This document shows, one piece after another, positions 48,980 to 61,430 of a stretch of 64,000 bases of DNA (its first letter is position 1; every line of letters begins with the position of its first letter). The position numbers and the translations under genes are program-made. The stretch is from Lagopus muta (taxonomy: Eukaryota; Chordata; Aves; Galliformes; Phasianidae): assembly GCF_023343835.1 (NCBI RefSeq), contig NC_064443.1, positions 8,866,001-8,930,000 of the forward strand. Reading direction: 5' to 3'. The notes beneath the pieces are model-generated. The model was not told where the DNA came from. It did not search any database and saw only the letters and a program-made list of their open reading frames with translations.

Positions 48980-49295
48980 AAATTTTACATGCAGGCAGGC
49001 CGGGCTGAGCTGCGCTCCGTGACCCCGCGCCCGGTGGTGCAGGGGCGAATGGGGCGGTGCTGCTGCGCTGCGTGCCGGGACGGCCCGCCCATCGCCGGCA
49101 TTGCGCAGGCGCGGGAGGACGGGAGCTGTTGGCCCCGCCCATCGGTGACTGCCATTGGTCGAGGCGCGGTGGGCGGGCCGAGGCGCGGCGATCTGTCTGG
49201 CCGCGTCCCGAGCGCGCCCGCAGTCCGGCGCCGGCCGAGCGGCGCGCGGGACGGAGTGGGGTGCTCAGATCGGTGCTCCTCTGCTTGCCTTACAG
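48980..49295 (+). promoter_or_regulatory. IP6K2: Proximal CpG island immediately upstream of the IP6K2 ATG exon
   Basis: About 300 bp of dense CpG with GC boxes (CCCCGCCCATC), an inverted CCAAT box (GCCATTGGTCG, about 49151-49161) and an NRF1-like TTGCGCAGGCGCG near 49101. It ends at the splice acceptor of the ATG exon (TTGCCTTACAG). It therefore looks like a second, internal promoter of IP6K2, or a former main promoter; which one is used cannot be read from sequence. Confidence 0.6.
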
Positions 49296-49377
49296 ACCGC
49301 TGGGCTGGAGCTCCGCCTGCGCGCCTCCGGGACCTACGCCTCGGAACCGCCCTCACGCCGTTGCCTCCCTCTGTCTA

Positions 49378-49497
49378 ATGCGCTACAAGGATGAGCCCAG
49401 CATTTGGAGCTATGGAAGTGGAGCACTATTCCAAGGGAGTCCTGCTCGAGCCCTTTGTCCACCAGGTCGGGGGACACTCCTGTGTCCTCCGGTTTAA
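49378..49497 (+). promoter_or_regulatory. IP6K2: Upstream ORF overlapping the IP6K2 start
   Basis: An ATG 13 nt before the IP6K2 start opens a 39-codon frame, offset by +1, ending at TAA 49495-49497 and so overlapping the main frame by 107 nt. Its context (CTAATGC) is weak, whereas the main ATG has A at -3. Leaky scanning with mild repression is expected if it has any effect. Confidence 0.5.
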
Positions 49498-52400
49498 TGA
49501 CAAGACTATCTGTAAGCCCCTTATCCAGCGGGAGCACCAGTTCTATGAGACTCTCCCAACAGAAATGCGTAAATTCACTCCGCAATATGAGGGTAAGTTA
49601 CAGAACCATAGGATGGGGTCAGGCTGCTGCTTTCTGCAATACCAGCGTGCTGTGTGCTCTGCTGTCTCTGAAATCTCTTCTGCGTGGAAGAGGTTTTGGG
49701 GTTTTCTTTTCATGTATTTTGATGTTGTCTGAGGCAGGCTGTGGAGATGCAGGGTGGAAATGCTTGCCCAGCTGGTGTTTGGGCTGCCTAACAGCATTAG
49801 AGTAGAGCAGCTCTGCTGGTGATAGCCCATATATCTCCCTTAGGCATAGGTAAGTCACTAACAGCTTGCGGATGTTTTCAGTAATTATCTGCTGCTTTTT
49901 TGTGGATTTGTAAGTAATTTTCACCACTTGTTTGATGTCTGTTTACAGGAATTTGATAAGTTGGGTGGTGTTGTGTGTAAGCTTAATTGTGATCTCATTT
50001 ATTTGGGGGTTTGTCCTTTCATTTTGATCACAATAAATACACGTTGGTGAAGTGTCTTGTTAAATATTTGCAGCGTTGTTTTGTCATTAAGGAAACGAAA
50101 ATCCATGGCGTTTAGGTAGGCAAAGATCAAATAGCCGTGATGAGGCTGAGTCAGATCTTATGTAGGAGTGGAAATTCCAGTTCTCCTAAACATTGCACTA
50201 GTTAACAGAAATTCTTTTCTTTGTTGTTCCATCGATGGCTGGTTGGTGATTAATAAATAATGACCGAAGCATTTTTTAAATGGAGTTGCTTTTTATGGCA
50301 CACTGACTTTAACAGCTGTAGGGTGACCGTTTGCACTGTTTGTGAAACTGGCAGAAGACTTCAGAGATGTTTCCCAGTAGTGCTGCCTGCGTGCTGGCAG
50401 AGACTGACACCTCTTACATGAGTTCTTTGGGACTGGAAGAAAATGTGGTCTTTGAGCGATCCTTTTCAGAATGTAATAGAATGATTGTACGGCTCTCTGA
50501 ATGATTGCATGGCTCTCTGGGGAGTGTGGGAGGGATTTAGGGGATAAGGGGCCTCACTTGGGCCTTCTGTTATTATTTTTCCAGGATAAAGGCCATTTGC
50601 TAGCTGGTTCCACCCCCCTTTTTCCTGTTGTCCTTTCCTTTGTGGCAGCAGGAGTGTCAGAGCCTCTGCACCCCCTCCCATGGGCACTGTAGGTGTCAGA
50701 GCTGCCTGCCATCTCTCGCCGAGACCTCTCCCTCTGGCCCAAAGATGAGCTGCAAGAACTTGATTTGAGGATAAGGAGAGGGGACTGGAAAATAAAAACC
50801 TAAAACCAATTCAGACATTGTCATGGCTTAAGCACGCCCAGAAACATGCTAATGTTAGCATGGGGGGCTCTGTGTCAGAGCACTGTGCTGGGACTGAATG
50901 CAGCGCGGTGCTCCAGAGCCTCTGCAGAGGGAGGGTCAGAGAAAAGTGTTCTCAAGGTTCGCCGTCTCCGTGTACCACAGATGTGTTCTGTACTGCATTG
51001 TGTGATTGATTTCACAACACTACTGCATTGCTGCTATCAATAAAATATATACCAAAAAGAAGAGCATGTGTAATTCAATGTAGTGATTTAAGAGGGATGC
51101 ACTCGGACTAGTTTCACTGTCGTGTGACATCATCTTGTTTTGCTCTGCTTGCAAGTCTTTCCCCTGGGGTTCTGCTGACCAAATCCTGTTTGAACAAGTG
51201 GGTTTTGCTTTGCTGTCATGCAACAACTTAAAGCTTTCACTGTTTGGATTTTTTTTTTGTGCAGATTTTTACTGCAAGTTGTTAACATGTTTGACATCTC
51301 GTTTAGGGTCAGACCAGTCAGGTTTTTTAATAAACATTTTTATTAATTGAAATTGTCTCCTGTTATTATTTGATTCTTACTTGATTCTGAATTGGAGAGA
51401 ACAGATTTTTTTTTTTATATATTCTGTCATTATGATAAATTGTCTTTTTTAAGGTATCATCTTTGTCTAGGTCTTTTGATATTTGTTAGGTTGGCAAATG
51501 AGGTTTGGCCTGTGGCAAGATAGAAACTAAGGACCAGGGTAAGAGAAAAAAACAAAAGTTGCTGTATTTTTAATGTTGTGTGTTGTAAAAGGCTTGCTTA
51601 TTGCTTCAGCAATTCACAGCTGCTTATGTCCCTTCTCTCTTCAGGCGTGGTGTCAGTGAGCTTTGAAGAGGATGAAGATGGAAACTTATGTCTAATAGCA
51701 TATCCATTAAATGGGGACCACGATAACTTGGAAAACTTAGATAATTCTGACTGTGAACCCAAAAGTAAGCTGTTGCGATGGACTAACAAAAAGACAGTGT
51801 TGTTAGAAAATGAGAAGCTATCTAAGGAGTGGGTCCGACAGCACAGGAAAGAGGAAAAAATGAAAAGGTAGGTTTAATAGGGAGAGCTGGGATGCAGAGT
51901 GTTGAAGCATAGCATTTTTTGCTGTCAAACTGGGATAAGGTCTCCAGAATTCCAGAGAACTCTCCACATCTCTGCTTTCAGTTTCTGTTCTCATTTCTTT
52001 CATCTTTTTCCTGACCTTTTCACTGCAGTCAGGCTCAGTTGTGAAACTGCCCTGTCCTGAGCCTGATAGCATGGTGACTGCTTTTTGCTGCAATTAGCTA
52101 AGAAGGGTTTTCTAGTGCTGTACAAAAGATGTGTTACAACCAAGCCATCACATTCCAGTTGTGCTGTTGTAGGAAGCCAGCTTTATCTCTGTTCATCATG
52201 TTCTCCCTCACGTTTTCTCATAATTATGCCTGCTGTGAGCTCTGTGAGCTGTGAAGTACTGAGCTAGAACACTAACCTTAGCAAGGGTAAGGATACCTTG
52301 AAGTATCCCTTACTTCTTTGGAAGTAATTCAGACAGCTAAAGAATGCATACATTGAACTACTGCATGTTTTCTGACTAATTTACCTGTATGCTAATTGTC

Positions 52401-55400
52401 TGAATGTACAGAAAGGGGGAAAAAAACTAGTGCTAGCTGTTAGAGAATGCAAGTAAAACAGACCTCACTGGGTTTAACTTTATAAACTAAGTGTTCATTG
52501 TTGATTCACTTCTAATCTAATCTAATGCTTTATTCTGTTTTCTAGTCATAAGCTAGAGGAAGAGTTTGAGTGGCTGAAGAAATCTGAAGTTTTGTATTAT
52601 ACTGTAGAGAAAAAAGGAAATATTAGTTCACAGCTTAAGCAGCATAATCCTTGGAGCATGAAATGTCACCAGCAGCAGTTACAGCGGATGAAGGAAAATG
52701 CAAAACACCGAAATCAGTACAGTATCCTTTCCTGAAGATGGAATGGGTAGGGCTCTGCTTTTTATTGCTTGAACATGACAGATAAAAACTTAGTGCAGGC
52801 TTAACTCCAACCCAGGGATCTTTGTGAAGCAGTCACTTACATGGTGACTTGGAAGGGATTGCCAGCACTTTCCAGGATGCAGGCTTTTCCAGCATGCTGT
52901 GAAGTAGTGAGGGCAGGAAATCCATGTAACTTCTGCAGATTGGGACTTAGTTAATGGAAAGGCTTTAGAGCTTTTGGGATCTTCCACAAAACAGGCTTAT
53001 TAATGTAAGCTTTTGGAGGAGGGGAGAAGTTAAGTGACTCTTTTTTCCCTTGGTGAGAGCCATTACTGTGGTCAGTACTGAGGATCTCAAAAACTAGTTG
53101 CTGCTTTCCGTTCTCAGCAGCTTCTCAGTGTTGTCTGAAATATAGGGTGGGATGGTCTGATGGAGTGGTCTGCTTTAATAGTCTCCTTACAGTGAGCCTT
53201 TCTGATAAAGACAAGCTGAATATAAACTGTCAGGATGGCAGCATGAGAAAAAAGCAGTGACTACATGAAAGCTGAGGCATGCTTCTGTGCTCTGCAGCTT
53301 CAAGTAGAGCATAGGAACGTGTCCAGAAAAGGACAGTGAAGCTGTGAGGGGCCTGGAACGCAGGTTTTATGAGGAGCAGCTGAAGGAGCTGGGGTTGTTC
53401 AGTTGAACAGAAGGAGCTGGGGTTGTTCAGTGTGCAGAAGAAGAGGCTCGTCTCTCTGCAGCTGTTTGAACGAAGGCTGTGGCAAGTTGGGGTCTGGCTC
53501 TGCTCCCACATAACTAGCCATAGGACAAGAAGAGGTGGCCTTGAGTTGGAAGGCATTCCAACTTGTTCACTGTAGGAAACCCTTATTCTCTGAAAGAGTG
53601 GTGGTGGGTGAGCAGTTGGACTGGATGATCTTTTCCAACCTTGGTGCTGTTTGGGTGGCTGGGGGAGGTCCTGCTATATGCAGGCTTGCATGCAGCCAGT
53701 AAATCCTGCCAAGATACTGATACCTGTATGCTTTGGTAAGCAAATCCCTGTGTGTGAGGAGTTCTGGTGAATGAGTTACCAGAACATCTCAGTGACTAAT
53801 AAACTGTTCAGAGTGAGAGAAAGTACTTTGTGGCTGTGCAGAGTTGTCACTGCTTCACTGATTTATCAGGTGACTGATAAATTACCTGGGAAGTGTGTGA
53901 TATTTCAGAAGCAGACCTTGTGTTCTGAGGTATTTGTGGGCTGTACTTTGTCGTTCTGAATCTGTGGCTTGTCTGCCAGATTTTGTGACCTCAGTTACAT
54001 TTTTCCCACTTACTGCAAATGAACAAAGAAATCACCTGTCTCATTTATCTTCTCTAGAGACCAGTATAACTAGGAGTAGGTAAGTACTTTAATACCAGGT
54101 GTTTGCAACTAAGTTTTGATAGGCTGCTGTTTAGTGGGCATAACTATGATTGGAATGATGGCACTAACATGCCTGTGGTAGCGCTTTTAAAGTCCTGTGG
54201 CTGCACTGTGAGGATGGTTCCTTAACTAGCACTTCAGAATTCATTTTGCTGGAAAACCTGACATCTCGATATGAAGTACCGTGTGTGCTGGACCTCAAAA
54301 TGGGAACCCGACAGCATGGAGATGATGCATCAGAAGAGAAGAAGGCGAACCAAATCCGTAAATGTCAGCAGAGCACATCAGCTGTCATTGGAGTCAGAGT
54401 TTGTGGCATGCAGGTGAGAGGAAAGTGAGTTGCATGTAAGGCAACTGACGAGTACCTGTTTCTGATTGTCTTTTACTTTCATTTCTTGCTTCATCCTTTG
54501 TGTTGTTGTCCTTGAGATGCTGTGCTTCATTTCGAGCAGTGAGAGGAATGAGGCTTTTGTGAATGACTTCCCAGTGGAAGGTAGCAGCTCCTGCATCACA
54601 GGGAAAGTGTTCTCTGAGCAAGAAAGTTATGGTGCAGGCTCCTGCACCATAATAGTAATTGAAAATTGTGTAGTGAAATTACTGATTTGATTAACACCTC
54701 CAGATAAGCAAGATAACTGTAAGAAGCAGTTGAGGAGGTCTCCTGGAACATGCATTGTGAATAAAACATGGAAATTAGCCGAGATTTTAACTAGCATCAA
54801 TTCTGTCTTGCAGACTGTGAAAAGCTGTAGATCTTTCTGTTTAAAGTAGGCTTGTTGTGAAGTGGGTTAGAAAGTGTGGTAAGAGTAGGGGCTGAATGAG
54901 ATCCGTGCATGGACTTTCACCCGAGTTCTTTGTTTACTTGTTTCTGTATTTCCTAGAGTGACAAGTGGGAAAGAGCTTGTTTGTTTCTGAGGCTTTTCCG
55001 AAGCCTCTCCTCCCATCCAGCAGATTCTGGGAATGCCAGCAGTGTTTGCTGGGACTTGTTCCACAGCACGACTCTTGGCATGGTTGGTGTTCAGCTCACT
55101 GTTGAAATTCTGAGAAAAGCACGAGGCAGCTCCCACACTTTTGTTTCTGCCTTTTAACCACACTGCAGGGATTTGAGCTGGCTGGCTTGCTGGTTTGCCT
55201 TCCAGTACAGACCTGTGGTGGAAAACAAGGAGGAGCTTTAGAAGCACCTCTCGTGTTTACTTTGTGGAGATGTTTTGGCATTTTTTCTGTGCGCTGTGTT
55301 GAGTGCTTTCCCGTAGGAAGAATCTTCCTGCAGGAGAACCTCCGACTTCTTGGAAATACGGAGATGTATGGTGGCACACCTTGCTTTTCTGAAACAGCAT

Positions 55401-56269
55401 TTGCTGTCCTGTTCTGAGCTCAGCATCCTGGGAATGAACTGGTGTGCCTGTGAGCAGAGGCAGGTGGTGTCCGAGTGGCTGCAGTACAAGTTGTATCTTG
55501 CGTGGAGATCTTGGCTGCAGCTTTCCTAATCTCACTTAAACTCCCCAATCATACATTCCAAGTGGAAAAGCTCAAATGTAAACTGAAAGACTTTTCCACT
55601 TCCTCTGAGCCTCAAAGTTCCGTAGACACTGCTGGCTGTTGTTGCAAACAGTTTCTGCAAGAGCAGTGTTGAGAGCGGCGTATCATCGTGTAAGAGCTTT
55701 CCATGGCAGCCTTCTCAGCAGTGCCAGCAGTTCTAACTCCTCTTTTCTCTTGTGTGTGCTTGAATCCACAGGTGTACCAGGCAGGCACTGGCCAGCTGAT
55801 GTTCATGAATAAGTACCATGGGAGAAAGCTCTCAGTCCAAGGATTTAAAGAAGCACTTTACCAGTTCTTTCATAACGGCAAATACCTGCGCAGGGAACTC
55901 TTTGAATCTGTTATTAAAAAACTGACTGAACTCAAGTCTGTCCTGGAGAAGCAGGAGTCCTACCGCTTCTATTCGAGCTCCCTGCTGATCATCTACGACG
56001 GGAAGGAAAGGCAGGAAGTTGCTGTCGACTCGGACCCGGAGGACTTGGAGGACCTTTCAGAGGAGTCTTCGGATGAGTCGGCAGGAGCGTATGCCTACAA
56101 ACCCACTGCTAGTACTGTTGATGTCCGCATGATAGACTTTGCCCACACCACCTGCAAGTACTATGGGGAAGATAGCGTGGTGCATGAGGGCCAAGACACG
56201 GGTTACGTTTTTGGACTTCAGAATTTAATAGATATTATTAAAGAAATAAGAGACGAAAATAGCGAATAA
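49391..56269 (+). CDS. IP6K2: Inositol hexakisphosphate kinase 2, six coding exons
   Basis: Converts InsP6 to the pyrophosphate 5-InsP7 using ATP, in nucleus and cytoplasm. Coding exons: 49391-49592 (exon start 49296), 51645-51867, 52546-52721, 54238-54413, 55772-56269; the visible coding sequence thus lies in five exons plus at least one non-coding 5' exon. Phases join exactly to 424 aa (human 426 as I recall). The start [20 protein letters not shown] matches human IP6K2. Diagnostic kinase motifs: PCVLDLKMG (residues 215-223, the PxxxDxKxG inositol-binding signature), [10 protein letters not shown] (about 327-336), and MIDFAHTT with metal-binding Asp381. An acidic stretch ([13 protein letters not shown]) occupies about 346-358, and the C-terminus reads [13 protein letters not shown]. 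The paralogues IP6K1 and IP6K3 differ at the N-terminus, so IP6K2 is favoured; adjacency to NCKIPSD agrees. The donor at 52722 (ACA|GTATCC) is weak but the phase supports it. The gene looks intact. Confidence 0.96.
53312..53650 (+). mobile_element. CR1 LINE 3' region in an IP6K2 intron
   Basis: Plus-oriented CR1 similarity: GGGGCCTGGAACGCAGG, then CAGCTGAAGGAGCTGGGGTT, AGGACAAGAAGAGGTGG, ending GGACTGGATGATC and TTTTCCAACCTTGGTGCTG. The last bases of the usual terminus have decayed. A 22-bp segment around GGAGCTGGGGTTGTTCAG is duplicated in tandem (about 53385-53432), and the centre is shortened against the usual CR1 3' region. Confidence 0.85.
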
Positions 56270-56555
56270 ACAGTGTGAATGCACATCAGTAGAAAGCGCA
56301 CTGTCGTGACTCTGTATTCCAAAATTATTGGCCACTTTCTGGTGGTAGGAATCCTTACAGGCTCTGCAGGGATGCTCCTGTCAGAGTCAGACTTGTTCAG
56401 AGGGCATTTACTTATATTGGTGCTGGACCTAGCACTGGCAAAACTTAGTATCCTTATTTATTTTAACTTTCTTAAACATTCCATATTTGATTACTCAGAT
56501 ACCTCTGTTATCCCTGTGTGTATACGTTCCAATAAAATTCTTTTGTTCATTGTAA
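56270..56555 (+). other. IP6K2: IP6K2 3' UTR with polyadenylation signal
   Basis: A short 3' UTR after TAA 56267-56269. AATAAA at 56531-56536 is followed by a T/GT-rich downstream element, predicting cleavage near 56550-56560. Confidence 0.75.
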
Positions 56556-59500
56556 GTGATGCTTGTGTCATTGCTGCTGACTGAGAAGGAGGTAAAGTTC
56601 TGAGATCTTTCTGGTGGGGTTATGCAAAAGCAGCATTAGAACAGCAAAGCTTTCGTTAGACCACATGGAATAATGCATTTCTTCTGGGCCTCCTGTCCAG
56701 AACAGTGAGTGAGAACCATGGCAATGGAGAGCTGGGGCCTGGCCAGCAGCTGGAGCACCTGCCTCTGGAGAGCTGGGCCTGTGTGGGTCTGGAAGAAGGT
56801 GCCTCTGAGGGAGCAGAGGGATGAAGGTTGTTAGAGGCTGACTGTTGGCTTACAACAGCCAACAAACTGCTTCCTGTTTTGGGATCTTGTAAACTGACTC
56901 CTGCTGTGTAACCCGTTTCTATATAAATTTTCCTAATCTAAGATGAGCCAAACCATACGTAAGAAACTCCTACAGGATTAGCTGTAATAGCAGCTGGTAG
57001 GGCAGAGCTGCAGAGCTTGCAAGTTATCTTAAGCAGCTTAAAATCTTACTTGGGACAAATAGGTGGGAAAGGAATGTCGGAATGTCAGAAGATGGGTGAA
57101 TAATTGCAGTAAAGATAACCGAGCAGCCCTACTTGTTCCTCTTTGGAAAGAGGGATGTTTATTCATCGAAGCACTTTTAGTTGGCTGACTTTTCCTCTTG
57201 GGAAGCTTGTAAATCAGCATGACAGTGCAAGAGCAAAATGGTGCGGAAGTTGAGGAGCACTGTTTCTTATTCCATTTGCTCAGGATAAAATGAGGGCGTG
57301 TAGAAGTGGGGGGTGGTGCTGGGGGTCCTGGCCCTGGCCTGTCTTTTGCTCAGGCTGCAGAAGTGAGAGGGTCCTGCTGATCCCCTGGGTACCAGCACAT
57401 GGGGCTGGAGCAGGAATGCCATGGGCAGGGAGGCAGCCTGCCTGCTGCTGTCGGGTTCTGTTCAAAGTCTCTGCAGCGGCCATCCTGTGCTCTTTTGTAC
57501 TTTTTATAGAGGTTTTTTAACCTTTACTCTTGTTAGTTTGTGGTTGCTTTTCTCGTTTGTTCCACAGTACTAAGATGCAAACCAACAGCAGTGTCAAAGA
57601 GCTACGTTTACGTTTTGCACTCAATCTGCTGTTTTGCAGCTGCACGTGGAGATGGAGGGTTGCTGCAAAGAGGCAGTAGCGTGATGGTGCTTCATGCGTC
57701 CCTGTGCCTAGCACAGCCCACAGAGAGCCCTGCTGAACTGCCGCCGAGAACGTGAGCCGGGCGTGCTCAGGGGCTGTTTGCTGTTGGCACTGCGGGTTGC
57801 AAAATTCCTTGGGCAGCGATCAGTGAAACTTCCTGCTGTCCTCTGCGATGTGCTCTAGGTGTGAGTCAGAATACCGGGAACGAGGAGCGGGATCGCCTGC
57901 AGCAACGTGACGTTTCCTTTTCAGTTCTGCTTAAATGCGATGCCCTCTGCTAATGAGCTAATGACAGTCTCCTGGCTGGCTGCGGTCACCCGCCGCTGCT
58001 GCAGCATATAAATAAGCCTGCCTGTGCAGATTCATCTGATACACGGTTTGACTTTGTAGTCTGAAATTAGCAGGGATAAAGTCCTCTAATGGACTTCTGT
58101 TACGTACGAACTCTGGAGGGAACTCAAAATCCGATGAGAACAATCGCATTTGCTCTGATGCAAGCTGCCTCCAGAACAAGTCCTCTTTGTTTCTGCTGCG
58201 AGGGTTGGGAGCTGCTGGGAGCAGTGTGAGCGCTGGGTGCTCCCAGAGCCCCTTGGTGCCACAGCTGTGTCTGTGCAAGGACAGCGCTCAGGTGCAGCTG
58301 CTGTGTGCTGGGCAGCAGCCCTTCCTTCTGCTGCTCCTGCCCATGGTGGGGGAGCAGGCTGGGAGAGCAGGGACAGTGCACAGTGCTGCCTTTTTTTTTC
58401 CAGCTGCTTCACAGGACTGAGGTCAGGCTGTTGGAAGGCGGCTCCTGCGCCCGCGTGTTGATTTAAGCCCCTGGGTGTCCTCAAGGGTTAAAGTGGGGGC
58501 AGCTGGGACAGCGTGCGCCTCCAAATGCAATGTTATCCCGCAAAGTTCAAGAGTGGGGCTGGTTTCCTTCCATGGTGCTCTGTGCAGATTCTCGGAGCAG
58601 TTCCTCGTGTTCGCAGAAAGGCAGTTACGTGAAGTGGGGCCCCTGTGGGACTCTGGGTACAGGGTTGTAAACGGGTTGTGGAACTCCCTGGAGCAAAGCA
58701 ATGCTGGGTGCGCATCCCTGCTGCTTGGGTGCTCCTTCCTGCCCCGCTCTGCTTCCCCCCACTGCTTCCTGATGCTCATGCTTTTCCTTCCCGCCTCGCC
58801 AGGCTCCGTAATTCCTGACCCACACAGCAGCTCTGTGGGGCCTCGCAGGCAGCAGCACTCAGAGCAGGGCTCCTGCTGTGTGCTCCCCATATTGTGCAAA
58901 GCTCCTCATGGAAATGGGTCGCTTTGAGCCCAGATCTGGGACAGGCTGCAGGGAATTCCCATGGGCTGCCTGGATGGAGAAGGAACGTGCTCCTCCAGTG
59001 GTGGGCACAGGGCCTCGAGCTGCTCTGGGGGAGCTGCAGCCCCCAGGTGTGGTTTCTAACAGAGCTGGGGTGGGGTTTATATAATCCGGCGATGACAAAG
59101 CGAGGGGACAGGGAGCAGCGCTCGGGGATGGAGCTGCCTTCCCTGAATTGTATGGAAATGAGGGTGTGCCTGCGGCCTTCCCAGCTCATGGCATGCAGAG
59201 CCAGCGTCATGCAGAGCCCGCAGCACGCCAAGCACCCAGCTGTTGCCTGCCCCCAGCCGTGCCCCCACCAGATCCCACTTGGGCTGTGTCCCACAGCCAC
59301 TTCCCCTCCTTGGGCACAGCTCTGCAGGGCTGTTGTTGTTCCTCCACGCAGAGCTGGCTGTGAGGCTCTGCCACCCGCCCTTCTGTCTCGGCCGTTTCTA
59401 GGAACTGCAGCTGTTGACAGCAGCTGGATGTTCCTTCCCTGTGCTGAAGGAGGGGCCCTGGGCCTGGGCCAAGCCGTCCATAGGCACCTCGCACGCCTTG

Positions 59501-61100
59501 CACTAGGCCAAGCCTGGGCTGCAGCTCAGCTCTGCACTGCTGCCTCTCCTCACTGCTGAGGGAGCTTGGAGGCCGTATGTCCCTGAATCAGGGCGCACGG
59601 TGCTGCTGGGGTATCAGGAGAGCAGAGGCACCACTGCTGCATCCCTGCACCCGGCCATGCTGTGGCCTTGCCCACTGCTCAGTTCTGGAGCCCCTGTGAC
59701 TTTTCACCCAGATAGAGCTCTCTGCTGCACAATAATATTTGCACGCCTAAAAGTAGCAGGATCGATCACAGCGCTGTTTTGCAACCTGTTGACGAGCGGG
59801 CAGTGCGGGATTATATAAGTGTACACAGCACTGGCACTGCTGCCCCTCAATCATATGAGCACTGTTGTGTAACGCTTCCTATCGCTGGCACCGCACCGAG
59901 CGGCTTCACCGGGCACCGCTGCAGCCCCACACCATGAGGGCCCTGGAGTTGGTGATGGCTTCCAGGAGGGCTGGGGGTGCAGGGACCTGGCAAACCCAGC
60001 AGGGAAATGAGCTTGCTGCCTTCCGACCCTGCAGCAGGGGGCTGCGGTGTTGGGTTTTGAGGGCAGGGCAATGGATGCAGGTGCCGTTATCTGAGGTCTG
60101 AAGTTCGCCTTCAGATGTCACCCACGCATGACGTAGTTTCCCCACCCAGGCCAAGTTAAATTACCTGCAGCTTGCAATTAAGAGCCGTTTCCTAATCAGC
60201 AGCTGCTTGTGGTGAGTTCTGAGCACTCATTGCCCCCACACACCACAGGCACAGGGGCTCATCCTCACCCTCTGCATTGCGGTTTGGCCACCATCACCCA
60301 ACTCCTGCTCCAGCTGCACTTGCCATGTGGACATTTCCTCATTCCTCCTACCTGGGGCAGAGGTAGACCTGGCCACCCCAACATGCTCCCCACGGCCCCT
60401 TGGCTTGGTGGCACAGGGTCTGTATGCTGACAGACCCATTCTGTGCCCAACACAGAGGGCGCCGTGCTCTGCACGGTGATGGCGGTGCCACACGGGACAC
60501 GGAGCCTTCCTGGACACACTCAGAAAACACATCTGACATTGTGCAGAGCAAGGAAACCTCACCCTGGGACACAAGCTAATCTGTACGGAAACACAAAGTC
60601 GTTTCTGTTCCAAGCACCGATCCCCCCCCATTCTTTCTGTTCCCTGCACTGGCACCAGCCCATTCCCACCACCGCTGCCCCTGGCACGAGCACCTGCACA
60701 CCCCATGGGGAGAGGGACACACGTACTTTGCAAGCCAGAGCCTTGCCCCATCGGCGAGGTGCTGCTTCCCCGCTGTCCTTAATACCCCCCCCCCCCCCCC
60801 CACCTCTGAGCAGGAGGAGCAGAGCATCGCCCCGCAGACGGACACTTGTGGGTGCCAGAAGGCTCTGCTGAGCACGGCACGGCGGCACCGAGAACTGCAG
60901 CTCAGCCGCGGCCATTCGCGGGGCATTGCTGCCCTCTGCTGAGCAGGAGCCCGGCGGGGAGCTCTGCACCCTGCGCTCTGCTCCCCGCACTCAGCGCCCT
61001 ACACACGGAATCTTGCAACACGCTTTTTTCGTTCTGCAGCCTCGCACCTAGCGCCCCGCATCTTGCACGCTGAACTCTGCTAACTGCAGCCCTGCATCCC
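56556..61100. other. IP6K2-NCKIPSD intergenic region
   Basis: Mostly unique sequence with no recognised gene. AT-rich block 57900-58180 includes CATATAAATAAGCC near 58004. TATA-like motifs also occur near 59077 (TTTATATAATCC) and 59810 (GATTATATAAGTG). The last lies about 120 bp before an ATG (59934) opening a 55-codon frame that I do not recognise. A homopolymer run sits at 60785-60801. A minus-orientation CTCF-like CAGCAGAGGGCAG lies at 60941-60929. Confidence 0.4.
60785..60801 (+). repeat. Poly(C) homopolymer, 17 nt
   Basis: An uninterrupted run of 17 C bases (poly-G on the minus strand). Its length is prone to sequencing and assembly error. Confidence 0.9.
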
Positions 61101-61430
61101 ACACCCTGTGTCCCCACATCCCTGCTACTTCTTAACTTTGCATCTTGCATTCCTGCACCCCCACACCCCTGTACGCGGCATACTCCGTTTGCACCCCTCC
61201 CTCTCTGCAGCCCCGCATCCCTGCACCCGTGAATCCTGCATCCTCTTTTCCCCGCAGCTTTCTCACATCTCTGCAGCCCCCACCGGGGCACCACTGTACC
61301 CCCGTACCTGCAGCCTCACCCTCCCCCCATGTTATACATCCCCTGCACGCGCCTGCAGCCCCGCATCTTGCAGCCTCGCACCCCTCCCTCCCCCCGCTCA
61401 CGTATTTGCGCGCCCCGCAGCGCCGCACCC
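61040..61430. repeat. Degenerate C-rich minisatellite upstream of the NCKIPSD promoter
   Basis: Drifted tandem units of about 12-18 bp of the kind CTTGCATCCCTGCACCCC / CTGCAGCCCCGCATC fill this stretch. Composition, motif and placement (plus strand, directly upstream of a CpG-island promoter) match the tract before ABHD6. Confidence 0.7.
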
